DNA of 30,202 nt from an uncultured Eubacteriales bacterium (GTDB taxonomy: Bacteria; Bacillota; Clostridia; Oscillospirales; CAG-272): NCBI GenBank assembly GCA_958414825.1, contig CATYXQ010000021.1, positions 1 through 30,202 on the forward strand. The letters are read 5' to 3'. Made by a program: the position numbers and the translations under genes. Below, in pieces: positions 16,047 to 24,843 of the stretch. The first letter of the stretch is position 1; every line of letters begins with the position of its first letter. The notes below the pieces were generated by a model, which saw nothing but the letters and a program-made list of their open reading frames with translations, was not told where the DNA came from and made no database searches.

Positions 16047-16726
16047 AGCGTTTCACCTCCGCTTATGTAATCTTCCACGACGTGACCGTCACGCAGACGA
16101 ACAATACGCTGATTAAACATTCTGGCCAATTCCGCCTCATGCGTTACAACGACTACGGTCTTGCCGTACTCTTTCATTTTGACTAAAAGCCCCATAATTT
16201 CCATACTCAGTTTGGGATCCAAATTACCGGTCGGTTCGTCGGCAATAATCGTGTGCGGATTGTTGATAATCGCACGGGCAAGCGCTACGCGCTGCTGCTC
16301 GCCGCCCGAAAGCTGCGCCGGGAAGCTGAACGCCTTATCCTCCAGCCCAACGATTTTCAGCATGGCCATCACACGGTTTTTCACTTCACCGGACGGTGCG
16401 CCTCCGATAACATGCAAAGCAAACGCCACGTTCTCAAACACGGTCTTTTTGCGAAACAAGCGAAAATCCTGAAAAACAACGCCGATCTTCCGCCGGTATT
16501 TCGGGATACGCGCAGACGCCATTTTTGCCAAATTCACATTTCCGACCCAAAGTTCTCCGCTCGTCACGCGCTCCTCACGAAGCAAAAGCTTCGTCATGGT
16601 CGTTTTTCCGGCGCCGCTGTCGCCCATGATAAAAACAAACTCGCCGTCCGAAATTTTAAGATTGATATTATCGAGCGCGAGCTTTCCCTCCGGATATCGC
16701 TTCGTTACGTTTTTGAACTCAATCAC
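16043..16726 (-). CDS. ftsE: Cell-division ATP-binding protein FtsE
   Basis: The 227-residue ABC ATPase has all motifs: Walker A GDSGAGKTT (residues 35-43), Q-loop Gln86 in VFQDFRL, signature LSGGEQQRVA (from 139), Walker B IIADEPTG (Asp163-Glu164) and the H-loop His196. VFQDFRL is typical of FtsE. The start is GTG 16726 with GGGGAG eight bases upstream. An upstream in-frame ATG at 16801 would give an atypical 25-residue extension without a ribosome site. Both ftsE and ftsX use GTG starts. Confidence 0.96.
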   Translation of the reverse strand: MIEFKNVTKRYPEGKLALDNINLKISDGEFVFIMGDSGAGKTTMTKLLLREERVTSGELWVGNVNLAKMASARIPKYRRKIGVVFQDFRLFRKKTVFENVAFALHVIGGAPSGEVKNRVMAMLKIVGLEDKAFSFPAQLSGGEQQRVALARAIINNPHTIIADEPTGNLDPKLSMEIMGLLVKMKEYGKTVVVVTHEAELARMFNQRIVRLRDGHVVEDYISGGETL

Positions 16727-16809
16727 AAACTGTTCTCCCCTACATAGGATTTTGGAGCTTTTTATGGCGCCGAGGCCAAACGCAATACCCCATATACGCA
16801 AGAATTGCA

Positions 16810-16827
16810 GGAACGCACACGCGTTCC
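16810..16827 (-). terminator. Hairpin between the CdaR-type gene and ftsE
   Basis: A 7-bp GC-rich stem GGAACGC/GCGTTCC closes an ACAC loop 20 bases behind the regulator stop. No U-tract follows on the minus strand, so termination is likely partial at best. Confidence 0.35.
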
Positions 16828-16846
16828 CACAATCCGTGAAAGCATA

Positions 16847-17932
16847 TCAGAATTTTACAGGCTTCGATGTCAGATACTTCTTGACCATCAACGCGACCTT
16901 AAATGTAATGGCATGTTCAAACTCGCGCAGATCCAGACCCGTAATCTTGCGGATCTTTTCAAGACGGTATACCAGAGTATTTCTATGCACGAACAGCTTT
17001 CTGGAAGTTTCGGAAACATTCAGGTTGTTTTCAAAAAAGCACTGAACAGTCATCAGCGTCTCTCGGTCAAGCGACTCAATCGACCTTTTCTTGAAAACTT
17101 CCTGCAAAAACATTTCGCAGAGCGTTGTCGGAAGCTGATAAATCAAGCGTCCGATGCCGAGATTTTCATAGCTGATGATATTTTTCTCGGTATCGAAAAC
17201 CTTGCCGACCTCAATAGCCACCTGCGCCTCTTTGTAGGCGCGCGCCAAGTCTTTGATGTTATCGACCACCGTACTGATACCGATCGCGACTTTCGTATAG
17301 AACTCGGAAGACAGCGTCTGCGCAATACCGTTTGCAATCTTCTCCGTTTCTTTGGTATCCATATTCGGTTTAACTTCCTTAACCAGAACAATATCGCTTT
17401 CACCGACGCTGATTACATAATCGTGATTCTTATCGGGGAACATGTTCTGCATCATTTCATACGGAAGCATATCGGTCTTTCCATAAAATTTCACCAGGAA
17501 AACAACGCGGCTTTCTTCGGTGCTGAATCGGAGTTCCTTACCTTTAATATAAATATCGCTCGGCAGAATGTTGTCCAAAATAATATTCTTAATAAAGGAA
17601 CAGCGGTCGTACTTTTCATCATACAGATTTTTGATGTTGGCAAGAGATACCGCTAAAATTGCAGCCAAACTCTCCGCGTTTTTATCGTCACCTTCGACAA
17701 ACACGATATTTTCCAGTTTGGCTCCCTGCCCAATCGTACGGTAGGTGCACCCGTCGATCACAACCGCATCGCCCGTATAGGAAAGCTCCTCCCGAACGCC
17801 GATTCTTGTCTCGCCGATTTTTCCAAGCTCACTGCACGCGATCACAACGCCGTTTTCATCAATAACACCGATCGCACAATCGGTTGCGTCGCGCATCTGG
17901 TGTATCACGCCCTGAAACAGTCTGTTTGACAT
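16847..17932 (-). CDS. CdaR/PucR-family transcriptional regulator
   Basis: The 361-residue protein has an N-terminal sensing part (about residues 1-120, with CAIGVIDENGVVIACSE, similar to the sugar-diacid recognition domain of CdaR), a middle CdaR-type GGDEF-like domain, and a C-terminal PucR helix-turn-helix (about 295-355) with VSETSRKLFVHRNTLVYRL. Relatives respond to glycerate or sugar diacids, but the ligand here is unknown. ATG 17932 is preferred to ATG 17941, which directly abuts the GAGAGG ribosome site. No metabolic target gene is adjacent; ftsE follows 120 bases away. Palindromes in its upstream region hint at autoregulation. Confidence 0.85.
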   Translation of the reverse strand: MSNRLFQGVIHQMRDATDCAIGVIDENGVVIACSELGKIGETRIGVREELSYTGDAVVIDGCTYRTIGQGAKLENIVFVEGDDKNAESLAAILAVSLANIKNLYDEKYDRCSFIKNIILDNILPSDIYIKGKELRFSTEESRVVFLVKFYGKTDMLPYEMMQNMFPDKNHDYVISVGESDIVLVKEVKPNMDTKETEKIANGIAQTLSSEFYTKVAIGISTVVDNIKDLARAYKEAQVAIEVGKVFDTEKNIISYENLGIGRLIYQLPTTLCEMFLQEVFKKRSIESLDRETLMTVQCFFENNLNVSETSRKLFVHRNTLVYRLEKIRKITGLDLREFEHAITFKVALMVKKYLTSKPVKF

Positions 17933-17977
17933 TTTGCACATCCTCTCTTTTGCAAATCTGTAATTGAAGCTTTGTAA

Positions 17978-18031
17978 ATAGTTAACTATATTTTAAACTA
18001 TTTTTTGGCAAAATTCAATAGGCAATTGAAT
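17978..18031 (-). promoter_or_regulatory. Upstream control region of the CdaR-type gene
   Basis: The stretch contains the perfect 12-bp palindrome ATAGTTAACTAT (17978-17989) and a 7-bp inverted repeat ATTCAAT-N5-ATTGAAT (18013-18031). On the minus strand a -35-like TTGCCA (18006-18011) lies between them, 17 bases from a poor -10 (TAGTTA) or 15 from TATAGT. Promoter placement is uncertain. Confidence 0.4.
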
Positions 18032-18044
18032 ATTTTCTACAAAA

Positions 18045-18821
18045 TTACATCAATTTTACTGTATAAAATATTGCAACTAAGAGATATATCGCACAAAGCG
18101 CAGCAACAAAGTACAGAATATGACCGAATAGAATGGCTCCGCCCACCGCGAGCAATGCCGCGACGCCCGCCGCATACACGACCGCCGGCCGCGCATCCGG
18201 TGCGAGGAGAATCTTGTGTCCGGCAATTTCGATCTTTTTATCCCGTTTCAGCCGGAACATAATCAGAGAGCAAATCACCGTCAAAAGCAAAACAATCACG
18301 GCAAGCGCGATATTGACATAGTGTACTCGTGCAACGCCGAACGCCGGACTTCCGGCCAAAGACGTAGCCATGCCGCCGACCGAAATCACAATACTGAACA
18401 AAAAGAAATCCAGCGGATAAACCTCATATACAAAGAAAAGAAGCGTCAGCACAAGCGCTGTCACGATAGAACGGAATGCGCCGAAATTCAAATACAAAAG
18501 CATAATGCCGAGCAGCGACGCAGCGGCGCCAAGCAGCAGCGCGGATGAAAACACGGTCAGATGTTCGTCCGTATGACGGCGAATCGACACAATCCGCCAT
18601 GCAAGCGCCGCCAAAAACAAAACGCCGCACCCAATCTGCACCCAAAGAAGCGCTTTGGTCATAAACCAAAGTTCAAAAGCGGAATCCTGACTCAGCTTGA
18701 TAAAAAATATCGACAGCACGACGAGCGCGCAAAAAATCGCGGTCATTTTATTTGTGACAGCATTGGAGCGGGCAAAAGCGTCCTGTCTCCGCTGTACTTT
18801 TTTACTTGTTTCTCTTTCCAC
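18045..18821 (-). CDS. Polytopic membrane protein of unknown function
   Basis: The 258-residue product has a basic N-terminus (about 28 residues) and seven or eight predicted transmembrane helices. One inter-helix loop carries a conspicuous charged stretch, RLKRDKKIEIAGHKI. No family motif was recognised. GTG 18821 is chosen because AGGAG lies eight bases before it, whereas GTG 18830 overlaps the ribosome site. The AGGAG itself is part of the last codons of rsmE, five bases away, so the two genes are translationally close and co-transcribed. Confidence 0.8.
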   Translation of the reverse strand: MERETSKKVQRRQDAFARSNAVTNKMTAIFCALVVLSIFFIKLSQDSAFELWFMTKALLWVQIGCGVLFLAALAWRIVSIRRHTDEHLTVFSSALLLGAAASLLGIMLLYLNFGAFRSIVTALVLTLLFFVYEVYPLDFFLFSIVISVGGMATSLAGSPAFGVARVHYVNIALAVIVLLLTVICSLIMFRLKRDKKIEIAGHKILLAPDARPAVVYAAGVAALLAVGGAILFGHILYFVAALCAIYLLVAIFYTVKLM

Positions 18822-18826
18822 CGAAA

Positions 18827-19588
18827 TCACTCCTGTAATTCATACTCATAGCTCATACATGCCAGTGCAAAACCGGAAGCGCTCTCGCAGCGCAGAATGC
18901 GGCGTCCGAGCGCGCACATCTGCAAGCCGCCTTTACGCGCCGAATCCGCCTCAGCGGCGGAAAAACCGCCCTCGCAGCCGACAATCAGCGAAAGTCCAGG
19001 TTTGTCCCGCGAAGCGGCCACGACCGCCTTTGCCTCTTTCAAAACCGTTTTCAGCGAACGCGTACCGTCTCCCTCATAGCAAAAGCAGGCAAGCGACGCA
19101 TCCGCAGCTAAATTCAGCATATCTGCAAAAGAAAGCGCGCCGCGCACTTCAGGAACCACGCCACGCCCGCATTGTTTGGCCGCCTCAAGCGCAATGCGCT
19201 GCCATCTTACGCGTTTTTTCTCAAGAGCCGTCGGATCCGGACGCGAAACGCACCGCTCAGAAAGAAACGGAACCACGGCGCGCACACCAAATTCCACCGC
19301 TTTCTGCACAATCAGATCCATCTTATCGCCTTTGGGAAGCGCCTGATACAGCGTAATGCGAACCGGAGACTCATCGCCGACATCGATGCTCTGCGTAATC
19401 TCAGCCAAAACCTCAGCATCCGAAATACGCCGCAAGATGCAGGTATGTACACCGCCGTGCATATCGCATACGGTCACAATCTCACCCACGGCCATCCGGA
19501 GCGCGCGCGCAATATGCCACGCATCGCTGCCGGTAATTTTCACTTGTCTGCCCTCAAAATTCGCACTGGGGACAAAAAAACGCGGCAT
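18827..19588 (-). CDS. rsmE: 16S rRNA m3U1498 methyltransferase RsmE
   Basis: RsmE uses S-adenosylmethionine to methylate N3 of U1498 in 16S rRNA. The 253-residue protein has an N-terminal PUA-like domain (about residues 1-70) and a SPOUT fold with a C-terminal knot. The family signatures LSLIVGCEGGFS and LGRRILRCESA are present (the usual ETA is ESA here). KGDKMDLIVQKAVEFGV is the conserved segment after the PUA-like part. ATG 19588 follows GGAGGG at five bases. It is first in its transcript, with a near-perfect promoter 60 bases upstream. Confidence 0.95.
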   Translation of the reverse strand: MPRFFVPSANFEGRQVKITGSDAWHIARALRMAVGEIVTVCDMHGGVHTCILRRISDAEVLAEITQSIDVGDESPVRITLYQALPKGDKMDLIVQKAVEFGVRAVVPFLSERCVSRPDPTALEKKRVRWQRIALEAAKQCGRGVVPEVRGALSFADMLNLAADASLACFCYEGDGTRSLKTVLKEAKAVVAASRDKPGLSLIVGCEGGFSAAEADSARKGGLQMCALGRRILRCESASGFALACMSYEYELQE

Positions 19589-19603
19589 ATTCCCTCCGGC
19601 AGC

Positions 19604-19627
19604 GCGTCTTTCGTCAAAAAAAGACGC
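19604..19627 (-). promoter_or_regulatory. Leader hairpin of rsmE
   Basis: An 8-bp perfect stem GCGTCTTT/AAAGACGC with an eight-base loop lies between the promoter and the ribosome site of rsmE. There is no U-tract after it in the direction of rsmE. Confidence 0.4.
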
Positions 19628-19644
19628 AGTTACTCATAGATGTT

Positions 19645-19673
19645 ATTATACAATATAAATTGGAAATTGTAAA
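19645..19673 (-). promoter_or_regulatory. Near-consensus promoter of rsmE
   Basis: On the minus strand TTTACA (19668-19673), 17 bases and a perfect TATAAT (19645-19650) give one of the best SigA promoters in the window. Transcription should start near 19638. Confidence 0.85.
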
Positions 19674-19722
19674 GTCGTTTATAAAATCTTTCCAAAGCAA
19701 ATTTTATAACCGCAAAACAGCC

Positions 19723-21972
19723 TCAGGAAATTCGTATTCGGCCGGGTACGCCGAGCGACTCCGCAATTTCTCCCTCACGTCCGTGACAGGTAAATACAAG
19801 CGACTGCTGTCCCTCCTTAGCGAGCGCCAGCAAAATACGGAAAATTCTGACTGTGCGGGCATCATCGGTATGCGCCAGCGCTTCGTCCAGGAGCAGCGGC
19901 GCTTTTTCTTTCCGATACAAAAGATCAAACAGCGCAAGCCTGAGTGCAAAATAAGCGGCTTCCCGCGTTCCCTTTGATAAATATTCCGCGCTGTGCGCGC
20001 CGCCCTCTGCCATATAGGTAAGCGTCAGCGCGCCGTCCACGCCAAGTTCAGTATATCGTCCGTCCGTCATGACAGAGAGCATTTCCCCGGCATACTTCGC
20101 CAGCTGCGGAGAAACACGCATCCGCAGCCCCTCCGATGCACGCTCGATAGACGCAATCGCAAGACTGATCGCCGCATAGCGTTTTTTTGCCTCCGCAAGC
20201 TTTTTATCCAGTCCTTCAAGCGTCGCGCGGAGCAGCGCCGGATTTTCAACCGTGGCGCGAAGCGCGGCAAGCGATCGTTCAAGCTCGCTTTTTTTCATTT
20301 CCAGAGCGGCGATCGCGTTTTCACTGAAATCCCGGCGACGGCTATACTCGGCAATATCCAACTTTTCAAAAACGCCGAGATCCCCAACGGCGGAAAGTTT
20401 TTCTTCCACCGCAGCCCGGTCGTATGCCCGCGTTTCAGCCAGCAGCCGCTCTCTTCGCTCAGCGCATCCGATCTGCCGACGGCGAAGCGCGTCCGTTTCG
20501 GTTATATAGGCCTCCACAAGCGCAAAAAATGCGCCGTCGTCCTGTTCTTCGCCGCACAGCCGCTTGACCTCCGCATCCAAAAGCTCTTGTTTCTCAGCGA
20601 AAAGCCGTTTTTCATTTTCAAGCAGCGCAGAAGCGGCTGTCTCCTGCTCGCGTGCGCGTGCAAGTTCCCCGCCTGCATGTTTCGCGGCTTCCTCATCCTC
20701 GCGCAGTTTTTCCGCCAGCGCGTATGCGTCCGGCACGCCGAAGCTGCGTAGCACGGTTTTCAGCCGACGTCCGGCCAGCATACCGAAAATCAGGCATAAA
20801 AGCCCCAATGAAAAGCCAGCGGCGGCGCCGACATACAGAGCGACGCCCATTCGCATCAGATACCCGACAACGCCGAGCAGAGCGCCGACCGCTATCAAAA
20901 CCGCTCCGATCACGCGCAGCGCGCCCGCCCGTCCCGCATGGCGGATTGCGCCGGACGCCGCGACGCGCAGTTCCTCCGAAACCACGCTGTCTGCCGCCTC
21001 CGCCTCAGCCGCTGCACACACGGATACCGCGTCGTCCAGTTTCGTCTGTGCCTGCGCAACACGTATTTTCTGTTTTCCAAGTGAATCAGCCATCTGGCGA
21101 AGCCGTCCGAGATACTCTCCGTCCGGTACAAAACCGTCAAAGCGCGCAAGCTGCTTGTCCAGCAAGTCCTTGAGTTTTTCAGCTTCCGCATCCGTCTCAT
21201 CCAGCGCCCGGAAGCGCGTGTACGCGACATAATTGTCATACAGATCGCACAGTTTTTTTGCGCGCGCGTAATCCGTTTTATTCTCCTCTATGCGCCGAAG
21301 CGTTTCGCCGAGACTGCCCTCCTTGGCGATAATCTCGCTGTTGTCGGACAAAGCGCGTTCAAGCCGCGCCGCAAGCGCGGCGCGTTCGGCCTCTTCATCA
21401 TAAATCAATCCGCCCTTGCCGTTTTTATACAGCAACAAAATGCGCAGCTTTTCCAGTTTTTTCAGCGCTTTCTCGGTACTAACCGTCTCATCGGCTGAAA
21501 ACAGCAAATTTTCAATCGCACAGGACAAATCATCCCCGCCCGTGTATGCGTCGCCGGCCTGAGAAATATATGCGGTTTTCACAAATACGTTCTCGGGAAC
21601 CGACAAAAGCGCCTCGCCCGGATTCTCACCTTTAAATACCGACGTGCGCCGCGCAAGGTCGCTCACCGACACGCTTTCGCGAAATCCGGAAGAAACAGCC
21701 GAGACTGTTCGGTCAATCCGATACCGCCCGCCGGCAGCGGAAAGCTCCAGCCATCCCCCGAAAGAGGGTTCGGAAAAGCCAAGGAAGCGCTGCCGCTCAG
21801 ACAACGCTCCCCCTTTTGAAAGCGCGCCGTACAGCATAAATTTGATAAACTCGGCAATCGTGCTTTTCCCACTCTCATTATTGCCCTCAATTACATTGAC
21901 CCCAGGCGAAAACTCAAGCGTAAAATCCTTTTTTCCCATAAAGGAATCCATATGTATTCTTTCAATCTGCAT
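19723..21972 (-). CDS. YhaN-like SMC/Rad50-type ATPase with membrane hairpin
   Basis: The 749-residue protein is built like SbcC/Rad50: N-terminal Walker A GNNESGKST (residues 30-38), long coiled coils, and a C-terminal half with signature-like LSKGTREAAYFALRLALF and Walker B LLLDEAL (Asp696-Glu697). Two adjacent transmembrane helices (about 352-372 and 376-400) interrupt the coiled coil, as in Bacillus YhaN, so the complex would sit at the membrane. Its partner is the phosphoesterase encoded 11 bases upstream, giving an SbcCD-like pair for DNA end or strand processing. ATG 21972 follows GGGAG at eight bases. GC content is higher than in the left accessory region. Confidence 0.88.
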   Translation of the reverse strand: MQIERIHMDSFMGKKDFTLEFSPGVNVIEGNNESGKSTIAEFIKFMLYGALSKGGALSERQRFLGFSEPSFGGWLELSAAGGRYRIDRTVSAVSSGFRESVSVSDLARRTSVFKGENPGEALLSVPENVFVKTAYISQAGDAYTGGDDLSCAIENLLFSADETVSTEKALKKLEKLRILLLYKNGKGGLIYDEEAERAALAARLERALSDNSEIIAKEGSLGETLRRIEENKTDYARAKKLCDLYDNYVAYTRFRALDETDAEAEKLKDLLDKQLARFDGFVPDGEYLGRLRQMADSLGKQKIRVAQAQTKLDDAVSVCAAAEAEAADSVVSEELRVAASGAIRHAGRAGALRVIGAVLIAVGALLGVVGYLMRMGVALYVGAAAGFSLGLLCLIFGMLAGRRLKTVLRSFGVPDAYALAEKLREDEEAAKHAGGELARAREQETAASALLENEKRLFAEKQELLDAEVKRLCGEEQDDGAFFALVEAYITETDALRRRQIGCAERRERLLAETRAYDRAAVEEKLSAVGDLGVFEKLDIAEYSRRRDFSENAIAALEMKKSELERSLAALRATVENPALLRATLEGLDKKLAEAKKRYAAISLAIASIERASEGLRMRVSPQLAKYAGEMLSVMTDGRYTELGVDGALTLTYMAEGGAHSAEYLSKGTREAAYFALRLALFDLLYRKEKAPLLLDEALAHTDDARTVRIFRILLALAKEGQQSLVFTCHGREGEIAESLGVPGRIRIS

Positions 21973-21983
21973 ATCGACACTCC

Positions 21984-23114
21984 CTATTCCGTCAGGTTTC
22001 TGCCTTCGAGCGCCGCCAATCCAAGCTTCAGCGCGCCGGCCGCGACCGCGCGCTGCTCCGGCGTACCTGCGGACAAAACCGGAAGCAGTTCCCGGTAAAG
22101 CTCTCCGCGCATAGACAAATCGTTTTCAAGGAAGTCCGCATCAAAAATCGGGCTTGTCTGATCGTCAATTTCGAGCGCGAACAAACCGCGTCCCGCCGTT
22201 TCCATCCGCGCTAAATTTTCCATATCCGGCGAAACCGCGCCCGTGAGCGTCACACGCAGAATCGTGTCCTCGCCGTATTTTTTCTCACGGACCAATGCGT
22301 CGATTCGCTCAACCACCTCGGACAGCTTCCGGCTTCCGCCGACGTCCAGCTTGTCCCACTCATAGCGGCGGCGCGCTGTTTTCAGGCGTTTAACGGTAAG
22401 CGAAAAATCTCCCGAAGTTTCCACCTCGATCAGATTCACGCCGCCAAAGCCGCATTCGTCGAAGCCGCGTCCCTCAACAACGCCCGAATAAGACCAGGTC
22501 ACACCGGCCTCCGTATGCACCTGCGGCGTTTTGTGAATGTGCGAAAAGCCGCTGTAGTGCGCGCCGAATTTGCGCACATCCTCCGACGTAACCGGACAAT
22601 AGCGGGAAAGCGGCGCATCCAGATCGCAGTGACCGCAAACCAGATGCAATCTTCCGTTATCGTCCGCACGTTTTCCGGCAAGCGGACTTTCAGTCAGCGT
22701 ATCCGAGCAAAACGCCCAGCCGTACACCTCGGTGTTAATATCCTCAAACACAAACCGCTGCAATCCCTCCGCCGAAAAAACACAAACGTTTTTCGGCAGT
22801 TTTTTCGCAGCATACAAACTGCCGCGCGTATACGGGTCATGATTGCCGGGCGCAATTACAAAGCGGCAGTCGGACGCGGACGCGAACTGGCTGCACAGCA
22901 GTTCAACCGTTTCCGCCGTGGCATACCCATCGTCGAAAAGATCGCCCGAAATCAGAGCGAGATCCACAGCAGATTCCCGGATATAATAAAGAATCGAAGT
23001 AAAATCGGCGCGCAGTTCCCGCCGGCGAACCTCGCTTTTATCCAAGCTGAGTGAGGAAAACGGAGAGTCCAGATGCAGATCCCCCATATGAACAATTTTA
23101 ATTTTGTCTTTCAT
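21984..23114 (-). CDS. YhaO-like metallophosphoesterase (SbcD/Mre11 type)
   Basis: The 376-residue protein has the calcineurin-type nuclease motifs in order: GDLHLDS (residues 11-17), GDLFDDG, GNHDPY, a CGHCD segment and GFSHIHK, where the usual GHxH is SHIH. This fits the Mre11/SbcD/YhaO group, two-metal nucleases that act with an SMC-like ATPase. About 130 C-terminal residues form the capping and partner-binding part. ATG 23114 follows GGGAG at seven bases. It lies in a tight operon: 17 bases behind the SpoVB-like gene and 11 bases before the YhaN-like gene. Confidence 0.9.
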   Translation of the reverse strand: MKDKIKIVHMGDLHLDSPFSSLSLDKSEVRRRELRADFTSILYYIRESAVDLALISGDLFDDGYATAETVELLCSQFASASDCRFVIAPGNHDPYTRGSLYAAKKLPKNVCVFSAEGLQRFVFEDINTEVYGWAFCSDTLTESPLAGKRADDNGRLHLVCGHCDLDAPLSRYCPVTSEDVRKFGAHYSGFSHIHKTPQVHTEAGVTWSYSGVVEGRGFDECGFGGVNLIEVETSGDFSLTVKRLKTARRRYEWDKLDVGGSRKLSEVVERIDALVREKKYGEDTILRVTLTGAVSPDMENLARMETAGRGLFALEIDDQTSPIFDADFLENDLSMRGELYRELLPVLSAGTPEQRAVAAGALKLGLAALEGRNLTE

Positions 23115-23131
23115 AACGCCGCTCCCGCAGT

Positions 23132-24703
23132 TTATCGTTCTTTTAATTTTATCATATTTTTCCGTTTATGGGAAGAGCAATTTGAACCTTTGAAAAAAAT
23201 ATTTTTTACCCAGCTGATGTCCTCGCCCGTCAGCGCGCCGAGCACACGGCAGATCAGCATATAAAAGAGAATGAAAACCAAAAATTCAAGCGCAACAACC
23301 AGCCCGGAAAGGGACAGCGACAGCGCGGAAAGCAAAAAGCGTGACAGATTGGCCGCGACTACCGCGCTAAACAGCGGCGCTAACAGCCATCTATAGATCT
23401 GCGGCCGAAAATCCACCAGTACGGTCAGCTTCAAAATACTGAAAAGCGTGTTGACGCATTCCGAAACATAAATAACCACGATATAGCCCCAAATGCCGAT
23501 ACGCGGCACTAAAAGCCAGACAAGCAATGCGCTCAGTCCCGCATCGGCAATATTGACACACATGGTATAAAATTGTTTGCCGAGTCCTTTCAATATTGAA
23601 TCGGTCACGGTATCCAAAAACATAATCGGCATCAGCGGAGCAAGCGCGCGGAGATAGACCGCGGCCTCCGCGTTTCCATAAATCGCCGTACAAATATCTC
23701 CGGAAAACGTACAGAAAATCCCCGCGAAGAGAATCGAGAAAAAAAGCGTTACAAAAAAGGCTCTCGAAGTCACATAAGACACTTCCCGTTTGTTTTCGGC
23801 CGAGTGGAATTCGGTCACCTCGGGAATGACCAGACTGGAAAAAGCGCCGACAAACGCCGACGGGTACAGTACAATCGGCAGCGCCACCGCACTGATAACG
23901 CCGTAGGTCGCCAGCGCTTTCGGATCGCCGAACGCAGTCAAACCGATGGGGATCAAAATATGCTCCAGCGTCACCAGACCCGAACGCACGTATGCCGACA
24001 AGGCGACCGGCAAAGAAATGTCCAAAACCGCACGCATCCGCACGCGCGCGCCGCCGCCAGTCAGTTTTTGCTTATCCCGAATATACGCAAAAAGCTGCAT
24101 GATAAACGAAGCCACTTCGCTGATCGAACCGCCGAGCACCAGTGCGAGGCAGGCATATTCCACGCCGCGCGGAACAAACAGGGAAAGCAGAAACGCACAT
24201 GCAAAAATTTTGATCATCTGCTCGAGAATTTGAGAAATCGCATTTTTGTACACGCGGCGCACAGCGGCAAAATACCCGGAAAACGCCGAGCAAAGCGAGA
24301 GCGGCAGAAGTGAAATCGACAGAGCGCGCACAGACATTTTGGCGCGCGGCTCCATCAAAAAATGCGTAGCAACAAAATCGGAAAACAAAAAAAGAAGAAG
24401 GCTTGCAAGCGCTCCGAAGAAAGCACTGTACAGCAGACATCTCCGCATCGCGCTCCGAACGCTCCGCCCCTCTCCTTTTCCGAAATAAAGCGCAGTCAGC
24501 CTTGTCGAGGCAAGATTAACGCCCGATGTAGCCAATGTCACCGCGAATGTATATACGCTCATGACCAGCGAAAAGAGCCCCATCCCCTCTTCGCCGACCC
24601 GGTTGACGCAAAATGCATTGAACGCAACGCTGACTGTCCGCATGAGCAGCGTACAGCCGCTTAAAATCAACCCGTTAATAAAATACCGTCTGGCTCGTTC
24701 CAT
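23132..24703 (-). CDS. SpoVB-like MOP-superfamily flippase
   Basis: The 523-residue integral membrane protein has about 14 helices and the SpoVB-type N-terminal signature GEEGMGLFSLVMSVY followed by ATSGVNLASTRL. SpoVB and related MurJ-like proteins move lipid-linked wall or spore-cortex precursors across the membrane. The short basic C-terminal tail (SHKRKNMIKLKER) is unusual. ATG 24703 lies six bases after GGGGG; an ATG two codons upstream directly touches it. It heads an operon with the YhaO- and YhaN-like genes, an odd functional mix of envelope and DNA processing. Another polysaccharide flippase subfamily is possible. Confidence 0.85.
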   Translation of the reverse strand: MERARRYFINGLILSGCTLLMRTVSVAFNAFCVNRVGEEGMGLFSLVMSVYTFAVTLATSGVNLASTRLTALYFGKGEGRSVRSAMRRCLLYSAFFGALASLLLFLFSDFVATHFLMEPRAKMSVRALSISLLPLSLCSAFSGYFAAVRRVYKNAISQILEQMIKIFACAFLLSLFVPRGVEYACLALVLGGSISEVASFIMQLFAYIRDKQKLTGGGARVRMRAVLDISLPVALSAYVRSGLVTLEHILIPIGLTAFGDPKALATYGVISAVALPIVLYPSAFVGAFSSLVIPEVTEFHSAENKREVSYVTSRAFFVTLFFSILFAGIFCTFSGDICTAIYGNAEAAVYLRALAPLMPIMFLDTVTDSILKGLGKQFYTMCVNIADAGLSALLVWLLVPRIGIWGYIVVIYVSECVNTLFSILKLTVLVDFRPQIYRWLLAPLFSAVVAANLSRFLLSALSLSLSGLVVALEFLVFILFYMLICRVLGALTGEDISWVKNIFFKGSNCSSHKRKNMIKLKER

Positions 24704-24784
24704 GTCCATCCCCCATTCCCTAAATTCTATGCCGCTGCAAATCACAAAATGATTGAAAAAGGACTGGCATAAATCGGGAATTTG

Positions 24785-24806
24785 TGATAGAATAGTTTTA
24801 AACTAT
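24785..24806 (+). promoter_or_regulatory. Extended -10 promoter with overlapping palindrome
   Basis: TAGAAT (24788-24793) is preceded by TG at 24785-24786 (extended -10); only a poor -35 (TGGCAT) is 17 bases upstream. The perfect palindrome ATAGTTT-T-AAACTAT (24792-24806) overlaps the -10 and the likely start site, the position of a repressor site. The half TTTTAAACTAT also occurs at 17991-18001 upstream of the CdaR-type gene, possibly by chance. Confidence 0.5.
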
Positions 24807-24843
24807 GCACACGGCCATTTTTGAGTCGATCGAAAGGAATTGT

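Noticed and set aside
16805..17656. 283-codon plus-strand open frame
   Set aside because: It is antisense to the CdaR-type regulator and has no recognisable domain.
20564..21232. Ser/Ala-rich plus-strand frames
   Set aside because: They mirror the Ala/Glu/Arg-rich coiled coil of the YhaN-like gene; the composition is that of a shadow frame.
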